DNA from: Desulfosarcina ovata subsp. ovata
Lineage (GTDB): Bacteria; Desulfobacterota; Desulfobacteria; Desulfobacterales; Desulfosarcinaceae
NCBI RefSeq assembly: GCF_009689005.1
Contig: NZ_AP021879.1
Span: 1,860,001 to 1,924,000 of the forward strand
Direction: 5' to 3'
Length of the DNA stretch: 64,000 nucleotides
A model generated the notes under the pieces. The model did not search any database. It had not been told where the DNA came from and saw only the letters and a program-made list of their open reading frames with translations. Positions 1 through 8,173 of this stretch are shown piece by piece (positions within the stretch are counted from its first letter, which is position 1; every line of letters begins with the position of its first letter). Both the position numbers and the translations under genes were made by a program.

Positions 1-130
1 TTTTTTTGGGATTCTCGCTTTTTCGACTGGCTTGTACAAACAGATCCATCGTTCGGATCGATGTGACCTCAGCCTGTTTCAGCTTGGCCTCAGGATGATA
101 ACCTATCTCGCGGTGCGAGGTTTGCCGTTC

Positions 131-808
131 TCACTTCATAACGGACCAATACCTGATGACTTGCAGACATTTCACCAGAGGGATAAACGAGACCTGCAAA
201 ATTTTTCTCATTAGATCAAGGTGTTGTAAAATGTGTACGGTAGTGAATCCGGCGAAAAGTCGCCGCTGCTGTTCATCAAGAATGCTGACGAATAAGATAA
301 TCGCTGCTTTGACTTCGTCCGAAAAGTCTTCGGTATCCGAAAGCTTGACCCGACGAGCCAGCAATTGTTGCCTGCGCATAGAAGCATCGGCTGCGCAGTA
401 CAGGTAAACGCCGGAGACTTTTTTCCTATCGATTTTGCCTTTTTTTATCAGACGTAAAAGCGATTCCTTAACACTAACGGCCAACAGCGCTTCAAGTTCT
501 TTGGCAAAAAAACCTGCTTCCGATCCTGCTATCAAGTGCTCAAGAGTTGAAAGCAGGTTGCCATGCTGTGAAAAGCATACAGACAAGTGACACCATAGGC
601 CGTTGTCGTCGAACTTGGCGACTTTATCCAGGGTGTAGTATCTGCCCCCATGTGAGTAACTTGATCGATACGACAATTGTTTAAGTTTTCTAAAAGCCGT
701 CATATCGACATCGGTGCCGAGCACTGTCTTAATCTCTTTTAACGTGCTGATTTTTTGACGTATTAAAAACTGCTCCAGGTCTTTTGATTGATATTTTTGA
801 ATGTTCAT
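131..808 (-). CDS. Hypothetical protein beside an inverted repeat
   Basis: I do not recognise a named domain in this 225-residue protein. It is rich in Lys, Leu and Ser, has a hydrophobic stretch near residues 165-175 (AAIILFVSIL), and no signal peptide. The ATG lies directly beside an 18-bp inverted repeat at 809-858, which may be its operator. After the TGA at 131-133 the same frame stays open for another 43 codons to the window edge, starting ERQTSHREIGYHPEAKLKQ. Either a second gene follows, or one longer gene was split by this stop. By context (IS remnants on the other side) it may be an accessory gene of a mobile element, but that is only inference. Confidence 0.55.
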   Translation of the reverse strand: MNIQKYQSKDLEQFLIRQKISTLKEIKTVLGTDVDMTAFRKLKQLSYRSSYSHGGRYYTLDKVAKFDDNGLWCHLSVCFSQHGNLLSTLEHLIAGSEAGFFAKELEALLAVSVKESLLRLIKKGKIDRKKVSGVYLYCAADASMRRQQLLARRVKLSDTEDFSDEVKAAIILFVSILDEQQRRLFAGFTTVHILQHLDLMRKILQVSFIPLVKCLQVIRYWSVMK

Positions 809-858
809 AATGTTATAGTGTCAACTTTAAATTGTTATATAGTTGACACTATAACATT
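809..858. promoter_or_regulatory. 18-bp perfect inverted repeat
   Basis: Arms AATGTTATAGTGTCAACT (809-826) and its exact reverse complement (841-858) are separated by 14 AT-rich bases. The repeat touches the start codon of the minus-strand gene ending at 131, so an autoregulatory operator is the simplest reading. A transposon end or a terminator cannot be excluded. Confidence 0.6.
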
Positions 859-1043
859 TAAACCGCAGAGCGTCAAACAATCAAAGTCCTGTAACGCACC
901 ATATTTTAATAGTTTATTGTCGCAAACAATATTTTTAATAGATATTTGGATAAATTTAAAATGTTAGCATATCACCTTAATAGACGAAGTTATTTATAGG
1001 CTGTTCCTTAACAAATCATGCGGCAAAGCTATTTCAATTTTTC
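859..1043. other. AT-rich intergenic stretch
   Basis: No reading frame or structured repeat is visible here. It separates the hypothetical gene from a transposase remnant. Confidence 0.5.
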
Positions 1044-1466
1044 TTAGGTGTCAATCATTTTGTAATAAGTACCTGTCCCTTTATCTCTTCTAAACATCCA
1101 TGAGATCGCAGCCCCAGATTTTTTACCGAGAAAGGCCCTTTCGAATTTCGCCCAGCATACGGTACGCGTTACAAAAATTGCCATTATACAGAAAGCCAGC
1201 CACGACTTTTGGATTTTCGAAATTTTCGCCTTAGCGTCGTATTTTTTTATCACCCCATCAAGCTCTTCGATGTAAATGATTACAAAAGGCAAAGGATCGG
1301 ATATGAACATAAGGTCCCTTTTTGCTTTATGGTCGATATGACTCATGGCAAAGTAAGGTTTTCCGATCTTTATTTGACAGGCTTGCGAGCCTTTGTCCAG
1401 TGATATTTGTGACTTATCATGAAATTTTTGATGGTCTATGGGATTTATTTGCTGTAAGTTTCGCAT
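1044..1466 (-). pseudogene. N-terminal remnant of a DDE (IS4-like) transposase
   Basis: Residues of about 80-125 (KIQKSWLAFCIMAIFVT, then WAKFERAFLGKKSGAAISWMFR) look like the N-terminal segment of a common IS4-like DDE transposase family. The reading frame then runs into the motif AGGGACAGGTACTT (about 1066-1080) and ends with no catalytic domain, so only about a quarter to a third of the expected protein is left. The junction motif is the same as at 4078-4100, 4547-4560 and 8147-8166. Family assignment is from memory of the sequence pattern, not from a search. Confidence 0.5.
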
Positions 1467-1635
1467 TGGGGGCGGCCAGCTTTTAGAGCGGTGAAGGTTC
1501 TCGTAGGGACGAGACTGGAGCTTTATCTGCTGACTCGCCCCCTCTCCTTCAAAATATTAACCAGAAAAAACTTGATCATCGAGTATTAGTGTGTATATTA
1601 ACGTGTATATAACCACACACTTTTCAGAGGGCTAT
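1467..1635 (+). promoter_or_regulatory. Probable mazEF promoter/operator region
   Basis: Upstream of the antitoxin there is an AT-rich stretch with a twice-repeated GTGTATAT box (about 1590-1610), the kind of short direct repeat that ribbon-helix-helix antitoxins bind. A ribosome-binding GAGG lies at 1627-1630, 5 bases before the ATG at 1636. The operator role is inferred. Confidence 0.35.
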
Positions 1636-1884
1636 ATGAACACACAGAAGGTTCGACTGAACATCACATTGCCAAAAGACCTGGTCAACATGGTAGATCG
1701 AATGACCGGCACAAAAAAACGTAGCATGTTTATTGCCGAAGCCATCGAGCTTAAAGTGAAACAGACCCAAAAAAAGATTCTGGAAAAACAACTGGCAGAA
1801 GGTTACCAGGCCTGCCAAAAGGAAAGCATTGATATTTCATCGGAATTTGAAGTCGCGGACTTGGAAGGCTGGGATGAATATTAA
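1636..1884 (+). CDS. Antitoxin of a MazEF-type pair (ribbon-helix-helix)
   Basis: This 82-residue protein begins MNTQKVRLNITLPKDLV, the beta strand plus helix pattern of a ribbon-helix-helix DNA-binding domain (residues 4-50). An acidic tail (SSEFEVADLEGWDEY) is the part that usually wraps the toxin. The reading frame is open upstream to 1591, but the start at 1636 has a GAGG site and matches the domain start. Its stop overlaps the toxin start by 11 bases, so the two are translationally coupled. Expected role: neutralise the downstream MazF-like RNase and repress the shared promoter. Confidence 0.8.
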   Translation: MNTQKVRLNITLPKDLVNMVDRMTGTKKRSMFIAEAIELKVKQTQKKILEKQLAEGYQACQKESIDISSEFEVADLEGWDEY

Positions 1885-2215
1885 ACGGGGAGAAATTCAT
1901 TTGGCCGCTCTGGACCCGACTATTGGTCGGGAAATTGCTAAAACAAGGCCCGTCGTGATCGTTTCAAATGATGTTAACAATCAATATTCCGGGACAATTA
2001 CTGTTCTCCCGATCACTTCAAAAAATTTAAAAAAAATCTATCCATTCGAGGCGATTCTCTCCAAGGGTTCCGGAAATCTTCCCAAAAACTCAAAGGTAAA
2101 AGCAGATCAGATACGCACCCTCGACAAACATAGGATTATAAAACGCATTGGCCGGTTAAGCGATGGAGACATGGTCGGTGTCGATACTGCCCTAAAAATA
2201 CATCTTGGAATTTAA
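1874..2215 (+). CDS. mazF: MazF/PemK-type endoribonuclease toxin
   Basis: The protein of 113 residues starts MNIKRGEIHLAALDPTIG and carries the PemK/MazF core: R-G-E-I at the first strand, KTRPVVIVSND (residues 23-33) and VLPITS (about 44-49). KVKADQIRTLDKHR follows near residues 74-87. The conserved Arg of TRPVV and the Thr/Ser of PITS are in place for RNA cleavage, and the length is normal. The ORF is open further upstream, but the ATG at 1874 overlaps the antitoxin stop, the usual layout. This appears to be an intact type II TA module. Confidence 0.88.
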   Translation: MNIKRGEIHLAALDPTIGREIAKTRPVVIVSNDVNNQYSGTITVLPITSKNLKKIYPFEAILSKGSGNLPKNSKVKADQIRTLDKHRIIKRIGRLSDGDMVGVDTALKIHLGI

Positions 2216-2415
2216 TTCGATATGATTTAAGAGTGTTATTTTACGATGTCAGCCAAGAACCATCAGCTTGATAGTCTGTGCTTGCCCCCGTGGATCTGCC
2301 TGTCCTGTTAAAATCTGAATGACACCACCCTTAACGCCCCCATCCGTGTCCCATTAAAAAGTCTCCATCCGGCGGCTGCGATGAACTATCCGTGACCGTC
2401 CATATGTGTCCGCAG
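2216..2415. other. Intergenic stretch without a gene
   Basis: Between mazF and the RAYT gene I see only short fragments such as CCATCCGTGTCCCATT and GTCCATATGTGTCCGCAGC, which resemble decayed copies of the CACGGAT-type repeats seen at 56-63 kb. Confidence 0.35.
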
Positions 2416-3351
2416 CTAAATAATTTCTGAGAGCCGCTTCAAAGAAAACACCCCATCCAACCCCTTCACCGACTTGGGTTTCTTCTCATGCTTGGATTGG
2501 AAAAGATGTTTAAATTGCTGGTAGGTACCAGACACGAATTCCCGCGATCCAATAATCCCGGAATCCGTGAAATACCGCGTCCGGTATAAAAACCGTTCCT
2601 TACGACCAATCTCGAAGTTCCGTTCTCGTTCTTCGGTTACGATTTTTTCCGGTATCGTCTTGGTATAGGGCTTGTCCGCTTGCGGGATCGCTCCGGTTTC
2701 ATACACATATTGCCGGTAAAGCCGCACCCTCTCTTTTTCACCGTTAACACTGAATTGCTTCAAGCCGAAATCGGTGGACAGGAAATTTTCTTTGTTGTTC
2801 GTCTGAATATGGTATCCGAGCGAATTCCAACGGTAATCCTCCGGACGTTCCACGATACCGGCCCGTACCGGATTGAGGTCAATGTAGGCCAGACAATTGA
2901 TGAGTGTCTCGCCCTCCTCTACAATCACGCTTTTGAACCGATCGCCCCAAAAGTAGCCTCGGCGGCCATGGCGTTTATTGTAAAACCGGGTGAAATTGAC
3001 TTTGATTTCGCGCATGAATTCGGAAAGACTGGCAAGCTTTTGACGAACAAACGGCAACCGTCCTTCCCAGGCCACAGCCCTCTTTTCACCATAAAATTGA
3101 ACTAACCGTTCTTTCACCGCCTCATCTGTGAATTCGTGCTCAGGAAGCATCTTAACCAGCAGGTGGAAATGATTATCCATCAGGGTGAACCCAAAGACTT
3201 CAGTGAAAAACAAACTGCTCATCCGTTTGATCAGACCCAGCAGATAATCTTTCTCGAAAGCCTCCAGCGGAAATCCATCCAGCGCAGTTCTGGACATTAC
3301 ATGATAAACTGCTGTCTGATTTTGCACAATCATTCGGGATACACGCGGCAT
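2416..3351 (-). CDS. REP-associated tyrosine transposase (HUH), copy 1
   Basis: The 311-residue protein has the Y1 transposase fold of the IS200/RAYT superfamily. MDNHFHLLVKM carries the HxH metal-binding motif. The RAYT hallmark follows further on: HGRRGYFWGDRFKSVIVEE, then AYIDLNPVRAGIVERPEDY. I chose the ATG at 3351 because GGAGAGG sits 5 bases upstream; a start at 3378 is possible but lacks this. RAYTs nick and mobilise short palindromic repeats rather than themselves. A second copy at 6207-7142 is close to 90 percent identical by eye. Upstream, both copies have an ACCAATCAAAC-rich stretch. No flanking IS ends were found. Confidence 0.88.
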   Translation of the reverse strand: MPRVSRMIVQNQTAVYHVMSRTALDGFPLEAFEKDYLLGLIKRMSSLFFTEVFGFTLMDNHFHLLVKMLPEHEFTDEAVKERLVQFYGEKRAVAWEGRLPFVRQKLASLSEFMREIKVNFTRFYNKRHGRRGYFWGDRFKSVIVEEGETLINCLAYIDLNPVRAGIVERPEDYRWNSLGYHIQTNNKENFLSTDFGLKQFSVNGEKERVRLYRQYVYETGAIPQADKPYTKTIPEKIVTEERERNFEIGRKERFLYRTRYFTDSGIIGSREFVSGTYQQFKHLFQSKHEKKPKSVKGLDGVFSLKRLSEII

Positions 3352-3417
3352 GAGGACCTCTCCTTCCATCCCAACCAATCAAACCAATGAAACAAATAAA
3401 ATTAACATAACAGATAG

Positions 3418-3717
3418 TTATTTATTTCTATTTTCAAGCCATTTTTTCAAAGAAGCCTGGCTTTCTCCGGATGGTTTGCCGGTCAATATACTTTCAACAC
3501 TAATGTCTTCATCAACGTTTTCCCAGTGAATGCCATGCCCTTTTCCAATTAGGCGCCAATTCGCCCGTTCCTCCTTGCTTGCGTGCAGCAATCTCGGATA
3601 CCATGCAATCGGCACTGATACTGTTCGACCGTCCTCCAGTTCGACAGTAAGCGTATCTTCGTCAATAAACACACTTACAGCATGGGGAACATCCTTTTTA
3701 ACTGCCAAAGTAGCCAT
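3418..3717 (-). CDS. DUF2442 protein
   Basis: This 99-residue protein has the DUF2442 pattern: a strand with DEDTLTVELEDGRTVSVPI (about 19-37) and WYPRLLHASKEERANWRLIGKGHGIHW (about 39-65), ending in ENVDEDISVESIL. The family is often encoded next to DUF4160, as here: the DUF4160 stop overlaps this start by 20 bases. The pair is widely regarded as a probable TA-like module, but the biochemical roles are not established. A truncated second copy of this gene lies at 4100-4177. Confidence 0.82.
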   Translation of the reverse strand: MATLAVKKDVPHAVSVFIDEDTLTVELEDGRTVSVPIAWYPRLLHASKEERANWRLIGKGHGIHWENVDEDISVESILTGKPSGESQASLKKWLENRNK

Positions 3718-3934
3718 TCCAAGCCTCCATCAATTCAATTTGGTGCTCTCTTATGATGTTCAAAATACGACCCATTTCGGATCGATTGAATCCTCCACTA
3801 TTTTCAAGTCTGATTGGGTCAAGCCAGATTTTGGCAATATTATCCTCTGCTTCGATGTGTACATGCATAGGCTCAACACGGTCACCGGAATAAAAGAAAA
3901 AACGATATGGTCCATATCTGAATATTGTTGGCAT
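3698..3934 (-). CDS. DUF4160 protein, copy 1
   Basis: The 78-residue protein begins MPTIFRYGPYRFFFYSGD and contains EPMHVHIEAEDNIAKIWL, the conserved DUF4160 core with its HVH/HIE histidines. It overlaps the DUF2442 start by 20 bases, so the two are co-translated. The proposed function is toxin-like by association only. Copy 2 at 4158-4400 differs at scattered positions and has one extra HV repeat (HVHVHVEADD). Confidence 0.82.
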   Translation of the reverse strand: MPTIFRYGPYRFFFYSGDRVEPMHVHIEAEDNIAKIWLDPIRLENSGGFNRSEMGRILNIIREHQIELMEAWNGYFGS

Positions 3935-4099
3935 TCCAAGCCCTTGTATAAAAATCTACATTCCCCATCGTACTCCGAACCGCCTTACTTGACTTTCATA
4001 GGTTACCATATTCACAATTTTTAAGCATAATTTTCAGCTCGGTATCCGAGAGATACTTGTTACGTTTGTTGATGTCAAGTATAAAGTACCTGTCCCTAT

Positions 4100-4177
4100 T
4101 TACTCCGTAAGCGTATCTTCGTCAATAAACACACTTACAGCATGTGGAACATCCATTTTAACTGCCAAAGTAGCCAT
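4100..4177 (-). pseudogene. Truncated DUF2442 copy
   Basis: The first 23 codons (MATLAVKMDVPHAVSVFIDE and three more) match the intact DUF2442 at 3418-3717. The frame then enters the AGGGACAGGTACTT motif and stops at TAA 4100-4102. It is the 5' end left by the tandem duplication and lacks the rest of the domain. Confidence 0.8.
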
Positions 4178-4400
4178 TCCAGGCCTCCATCAATTCAATT
4201 TGGCGTTCTTTTACGATTTTCAAAATACGACCGATTTCGTATCGGATGAACCCGCCACTATTTTCAAGTCTGATTGGGTCAAGCCAGACTTTTGCAATAT
4301 TATCATCCGCTTCGACATGTACATGTACATGCATAGGCTCAACACGGTCACCGGAATAAAAGAAAAAACGATATGGTCCATATCTGAATATTGTTGGCAT
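4158..4400 (-). CDS. DUF4160 protein, copy 2
   Basis: The 80-residue protein is a full-length duplicate of the gene at 3698-3934. It has the same start (MPTIFRYGPYRFFFYSGD) and end (IELMEAWNGYFGS). The HIEAED segment is replaced by HVHVHVEADD, a small in-frame expansion encoded by ACATGTACATGTACATG. Its partner DUF2442 is truncated (4100-4177), so it may be an orphan or may use the downstream intact partner. Confidence 0.72.
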   Translation of the reverse strand: MPTIFRYGPYRFFFYSGDRVEPMHVHVHVEADDNIAKVWLDPIRLENSGGFIRYEIGRILKIVKERQIELMEAWNGYFGS

Positions 4401-4584
4401 TCCAAGCCCTTGTATAAAACTCTACATTCCCCATCGTACTCCGAACCGCCTTACTTGACTTTCATAGGTTACCATATTCGCAATTTATAATCATAATTTT
4501 CAGTCTTGGTATCCAGAGATACTTGTTACGTTTGTTGATGTCAAGTATAAAGTACCTGTCCCTATTTTTTTCCTACAACGACAC

Positions 4585-4714
4585 TTATGTGTATTTGAAA
4601 ATTTCACGCAAGCGCCTTTTTCGATGTGACAAATAAGCGCGATGGTTACGGGTTTGGATCCAAATGATCTTTTCAAGCAGGTTTTCAAGGGTGCGCGGCT
4701 TCATCGGTAAAATA
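4585..4714 (-). pseudogene. Possible C-terminal gene remnant beside the IS701 element
   Basis: A minus-strand frame reads TLENLLEKIIWIQTRNHRAY and on to REIFKYT followed by TAA at 4585-4587. It looks protein-like and strongly basic, but has no start and I do not recognise it. It sits between the IS701 transposase end and the duplicated DUF4160 block, so it may be a host gene cut by the IS insertion. Confidence 0.25.
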
Positions 4715-4729
4715 ACTTCAATAAGAGTT

Positions 4730-6019
4730 CTAAGCTGCGATAGCGTAATAGACGGTGCTTTTTTTTCCCATCCTGATTTTCAGGTGCCAGAGGAAAAAAT
4801 GGGCCATCATGCACGTGAGTATATGGTGGTGCCATCCTGGAAATTTGCGTACCTCGTAGTGGTCCATACCCAGTTCGGTTTTGGTTTCTTCGAAACACTG
4901 TTCAATCGCCCAGCGTAAACCACTGAGCCAAACGAGCGTTTTTAGCCTCGTGCTTGACGAGGCGTTGCTAATGAAAAAGCTGTATTGCGGATCATCGCCC
5001 AAGGTTCTACGGATCAGCAGCCAGACTGTTTTCTGCGGTAGTCCGTCATATGACAGGATCACCCGACGGCGAGTAAACTCATAGACAATAGGCCCTTTGG
5101 TTCCTTCGGACACCTGTCGGCGATACCAGAAATAATCGTTTATATTTTTGGCCAGAGCCTCCACGGTCAGCGGCTTGCTGTCCTGGTCGACTAAAATGGT
5201 TTTGGTTCGGGTTTTGCCACCCCATTGATACGATTTGCTCATGGTCATCGGCCGTTTAAGCCAGCATCGCAAGTCTTTAGAAACGGAAACGAAATAGGTT
5301 TTGTCCGGCATCGATTCGACCGCTGCAATAAACTCCGGACTTTCTCCGTATATCGAGTCGGCCAACACATACTTGAACGGCAGTATGTTTTCTTTGCCGA
5401 GCTCGGTGAGCATTTCATCGGCCAGCTGGGGTTTGGTTTTAAAAACGGTGTCTTCCGGCAGTTTGCACTTTTTTCGACGGGTAGAGTAATCGTCGGCGAA
5501 CCATTTCTCGGGAATGAACAGTCGCTTATCGACCAGTGCGTAACCATATTCGGAAACGTAACCTGTGAAAACACCAACCTGGCAGTTGTCGACCTTTCCT
5601 ATGGTCCCGCAGTATTGTTTGGCGACGCCGATCGAGTCCTTGCCCTTTTTAAGAAAGCCGCTTTCATCGAAGATCATGGCCCCGTCTGAGCTGCCGAGAT
5701 CGTCGTTGACAAAACTACGATACTTAGTCGTCATTTTCTTTTCGGCCCATGGCGCATCGCTTACAAAACGTTGTAATGCTCTGACATTACCGTCTTCAAT
5801 GGATAGCGCTATAGGCTCGATGGATTTACGCTCCAGTGGACTGAATTGTCCAGCCATGTAATTAAAAAAGTGATCCCTGGATTCACTACGCTGGAAACAA
5901 TCTTCGAATTGCTCGTGAAATCCTTTGAGTTCATTATTAAAATCATTAACGTCGCCTCTGCCGAGGTCGAACTTTGGAACCGGATAAAGATATTCGTCGC
6001 ATCGCATGACTGGTAACAT
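4730..6019 (-). CDS. IS701-family transposase
   Basis: The 429-residue protein shows the IS701/DDE_5 layout: FNYMAGQFSPLERKSIEPIA (about 48-67), then IFDESGFLKKGKDSIGVAKQ (first catalytic Asp) and YCGTIGKVDNCQVGVF. FKYVLADSIYGES carries the second Asp, and LRWAIEQCFEETKTELGMDHY carries the third catalytic Glu. Length is normal and no frameshift is seen. It is probably intact. I could not fix the IS ends: GTAAAAYAA occurs near both sides (about 4709 and 6095), but no target duplication is evident. Confidence 0.9.
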   Translation of the reverse strand: MLPVMRCDEYLYPVPKFDLGRGDVNDFNNELKGFHEQFEDCFQRSESRDHFFNYMAGQFSPLERKSIEPIALSIEDGNVRALQRFVSDAPWAEKKMTTKYRSFVNDDLGSSDGAMIFDESGFLKKGKDSIGVAKQYCGTIGKVDNCQVGVFTGYVSEYGYALVDKRLFIPEKWFADDYSTRRKKCKLPEDTVFKTKPQLADEMLTELGKENILPFKYVLADSIYGESPEFIAAVESMPDKTYFVSVSKDLRCWLKRPMTMSKSYQWGGKTRTKTILVDQDSKPLTVEALAKNINDYFWYRRQVSEGTKGPIVYEFTRRRVILSYDGLPQKTVWLLIRRTLGDDPQYSFFISNASSSTRLKTLVWLSGLRWAIEQCFEETKTELGMDHYEVRKFPGWHHHILTCMMAHFFLWHLKIRMGKKSTVYYAIAA

Positions 6020-6206
6020 GGCCTGTCTCCTTTTTTATGGTTATTTCGTAGTATGACAGGCCTTGAGCATAATTTCAATCTATTGTTTTACTAAGTATCG
6101 TTGTAGGGTTAATTATAAATGAAGGTTTCAAATCTGATCATAATTCAAAATTTAAAACTAAAAATTCAAAATTATTGTTGTTGTGTCCGTCTGTGTTGGT
6201 CCATGG

Positions 6207-7142
6207 CTAAATTATTTCTGAAAGTCGCTTCAACGAAAAAACGCCATCCAACCCCTTCACGAACTTGGGCTTCTTCTCATGTTTGGATTGAAAGAGGTGC
6301 TTGAATTGCTGGTAAGTATTCGAAACATATTCCTTTGACCCAATGATCCCGGAATCCGTAAAATACCGCGTCCGGTATAAAAATCGGTCCGTACGACTGA
6401 TCTCGAAGTCCCTTTTTTGCTCTCTGGTTACCACTTTTTCCGGTATTGTCTTCGTACAGGGCTTGCCATCGGTTGGTATCGCTCCAGTCTCATATACATA
6501 TTCCCGGTAAAGCCGCACCCGCTCCTTCTCGCTTTTCACATTGAACGGCTTCAACCCGAAATCAGTCGACAAAAACCCATCCTTGTTACTGGTCTGGATA
6601 TGATACCCGAGAGAATTCCAGCGATAATCCTCCGGACGTTCCACGATGCCGGCCCGTACCGGGTTGAGGTCAATGTAAGCCAGGCAATTGATGAGTGTCT
6701 CTCCCTCCTCCACAATCACACTTTTGAACCGGTCGCCCCAGAAATACCCCCGACGGCCGTGGCGCTTGTTATAAAAACGGGTAAAGTTGACTTTGATTTC
6801 GCGCATGAATTCGGAAAGGCTGGCAAGTTTTTGCCGGACAGACGGCAATTGTCCTTCCCAGGCCAAGGCCCTCTTTTCACCGTAATACCGTTCCAACCGT
6901 TCTTTCACAGCTTCGTCAGTAAATTCATGCTCAGGAAGCATCTTGACCAATAGGTGAAAATGATTGCCCATCAGCGCAAAACCATAGGCCTCGGTGAAAA
7001 ACAGGCCCGCCATCCGCTTGATTAATTCAAGTAGATAATCCTTTTCAAACGCCTCCAATGGAAATCCATCCAGCGCTGTTCTGGACATCACATGATAAAC
7101 CGCTGTCTGATCCTGTATAATCATCCGGGATACGCGTGGCAT
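6207..7142 (-). CDS. REP-associated tyrosine transposase (HUH), copy 2
   Basis: This is a near duplicate of the gene at 2416-3351, with the same motifs: MGNHFHLLVKM (HxH) and GYFWGDRFKSVIVEE followed by IDLNPVRAGIVERPEDY. The ATG at 7142 has GGGAGGG 6 bases upstream and gives 311 residues; the longer start at 7169 is less likely. The ACCAACCAATCAAAC stretch upstream (about 7160-7200) resembles that before copy 1. Divergence between copies is spread over the gene, which suggests separate elements rather than a very recent duplication. Confidence 0.88.
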   Translation of the reverse strand: MPRVSRMIIQDQTAVYHVMSRTALDGFPLEAFEKDYLLELIKRMAGLFFTEAYGFALMGNHFHLLVKMLPEHEFTDEAVKERLERYYGEKRALAWEGQLPSVRQKLASLSEFMREIKVNFTRFYNKRHGRRGYFWGDRFKSVIVEEGETLINCLAYIDLNPVRAGIVERPEDYRWNSLGYHIQTSNKDGFLSTDFGLKPFNVKSEKERVRLYREYVYETGAIPTDGKPCTKTIPEKVVTREQKRDFEISRTDRFLYRTRYFTDSGIIGSKEYVSNTYQQFKHLFQSKHEKKPKFVKGLDGVFSLKRLSEII

Positions 7143-7263
7143 GCTTCCCTCCCATTCACTACCAACCAATCAAACTAATAGAACCAACTAAACTAAACAA
7201 CAATGGCGATCAGCCATAAAAAATTATCTTGTCGGTGTTGTCTGGGGCAAAGCAAATATTTTC

Positions 7264-7602
7264 TTATTTACCAATGATTTGTCTTAATAACGGAAAGATA
7301 GGCGGCAGGTTATTTTTAATTGTTTCCCAGACAACATGCCGGTCTACTCCAAAATATTCATGGACCAAAATATTGCGCATGTCTCGCATGTCACGCCATG
7401 GGATATCTGTATGTTCTTCTATGAAATCATTCGGAAGATGTGCGGCAGCTTCTCCGATCGTAATGAAGTTTTTTATTACGGCATCAAAAGTTTTGCGATC
7501 CCGAACAAACTGATCGTAACTCATGCCTTTTGTATACTCAAAGACGTTATCAATTGCTTCGATAATATCGTAAACACGGAATTCCCTCGATCTATGCGGC
7601 AC
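7264..7602 (-). CDS. hepT: HepT-like toxin (HEPN RNase, DUF86)
   Basis: The 112-residue helical protein begins MPHRSREFRVYDIIEAID and carries RNILVHEYFGVD near residues 80-91, the Rx4H catalytic motif of HEPN ribonucleases. IGEAAAHLP (about 50-58) is also typical of DUF86/HepT. It lies directly downstream of the MntA gene, with an 11-base overlap. Known HepT toxins are inactivated when their MntA partner adds AMP to a Tyr near the active site; the Y in HEYF fits that residue. Confidence 0.88.
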   Translation of the reverse strand: MPHRSREFRVYDIIEAIDNVFEYTKGMSYDQFVRDRKTFDAVIKNFITIGEAAAHLPNDFIEEHTDIPWRDMRDMRNILVHEYFGVDRHVVWETIKNNLPPIFPLLRQIIGK

Positions 7603-7888
7603 GAATAGCCCCTTTTAATATATCCGTTTTCATATTTTTATGAAGAGATTCTGGGGTGGCCAGATCGACATCGCAACCTAACACCTGGCTGAGTTCACGT
7701 CGTAAACGGATGAATTCGAACATTCCGATTCGGGCTGTTGGCTCAAATTCAACCAACAAATCAACATCACTGTCAGAAGTCCCCTCGTCTCGAGCAAACG
7801 AACCGAAAAGACTAATTGATTTGACATGATAATTTTTTAGAAGATGTCGCTGTTGTGATAGCTTCATCAGAACGAGATCCTTGTTCAT
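7592..7888 (-). CDS. mntA: MntA-like nucleotidyltransferase antitoxin
   Basis: The 98-residue MNT-fold protein has SISLFGSFARDEGTSDSDVD, the GSx10DxD nucleotidyltransferase motif, followed by LLVEFEP. I place the start at 7888 (MNKDLVLMKL, with GAAGGGA upstream). An ATG at 7906 would add six residues but leaves almost no space after its AAAGG. Overlap with hepT supports a type VII TA pair in which MntA AMPylates HepT. Both genes look intact. Confidence 0.85.
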   Translation of the reverse strand: MNKDLVLMKLSQQRHLLKNYHVKSISLFGSFARDEGTSDSDVDLLVEFEPTARIGMFEFIRLRRELSQVLGCDVDLATPESLHKNMKTDILKGAIRAA

Positions 7889-8173
7889 CGGAAGAGGTCC
7901 CTTCATCCTTTTTTCTGAAGATTTATCACAGCAATCTCAAAGGAGCAAGAAAACGTGTTCCTGTCCTGTCAACGACAACCCACGATAACGGTGGTTTGTA
8001 TTTCCGACCAATGACCCGAAATACAAAAGCATGCCACGCGAATCTCTACACACCTGAACTGAATCTCGATTCTGGCAGCGCTCCCTATGATAACTGCTAA
8101 TTTCTCCTCTATTCCATTCATCTATATCGTATCCGTATTGAAGTCAAGTATAAAGTACCTGTCCCTTTTACTG

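Larger units (their letters stand above)
3647..4567. repeat. Tandem duplication of about 460 bp
   Basis: Bases 3647-4106 and 4107-4567 are diverged direct copies. Each starts at GTAAGCGTATCTTCGTCAAT, contains a DUF4160 gene, and ends at AAGTATAAAGTACCTGTCCC. The duplication cut the outer DUF2442 gene after 25 codons. Point differences and small indels show the event is not recent. Confidence 0.85.

Noticed and set aside
131-133. TGA as a selenocysteine codon linking two frames
   Set aside because: No SECIS-like hairpin is evident after the TGA and the family is unknown; a stop is the simpler reading.
4690-6110. Exact ends of the IS701-type element
   Set aside because: GTAAAAYAA occurs on both sides but I found no matching target duplication, so boundaries are not claimed.
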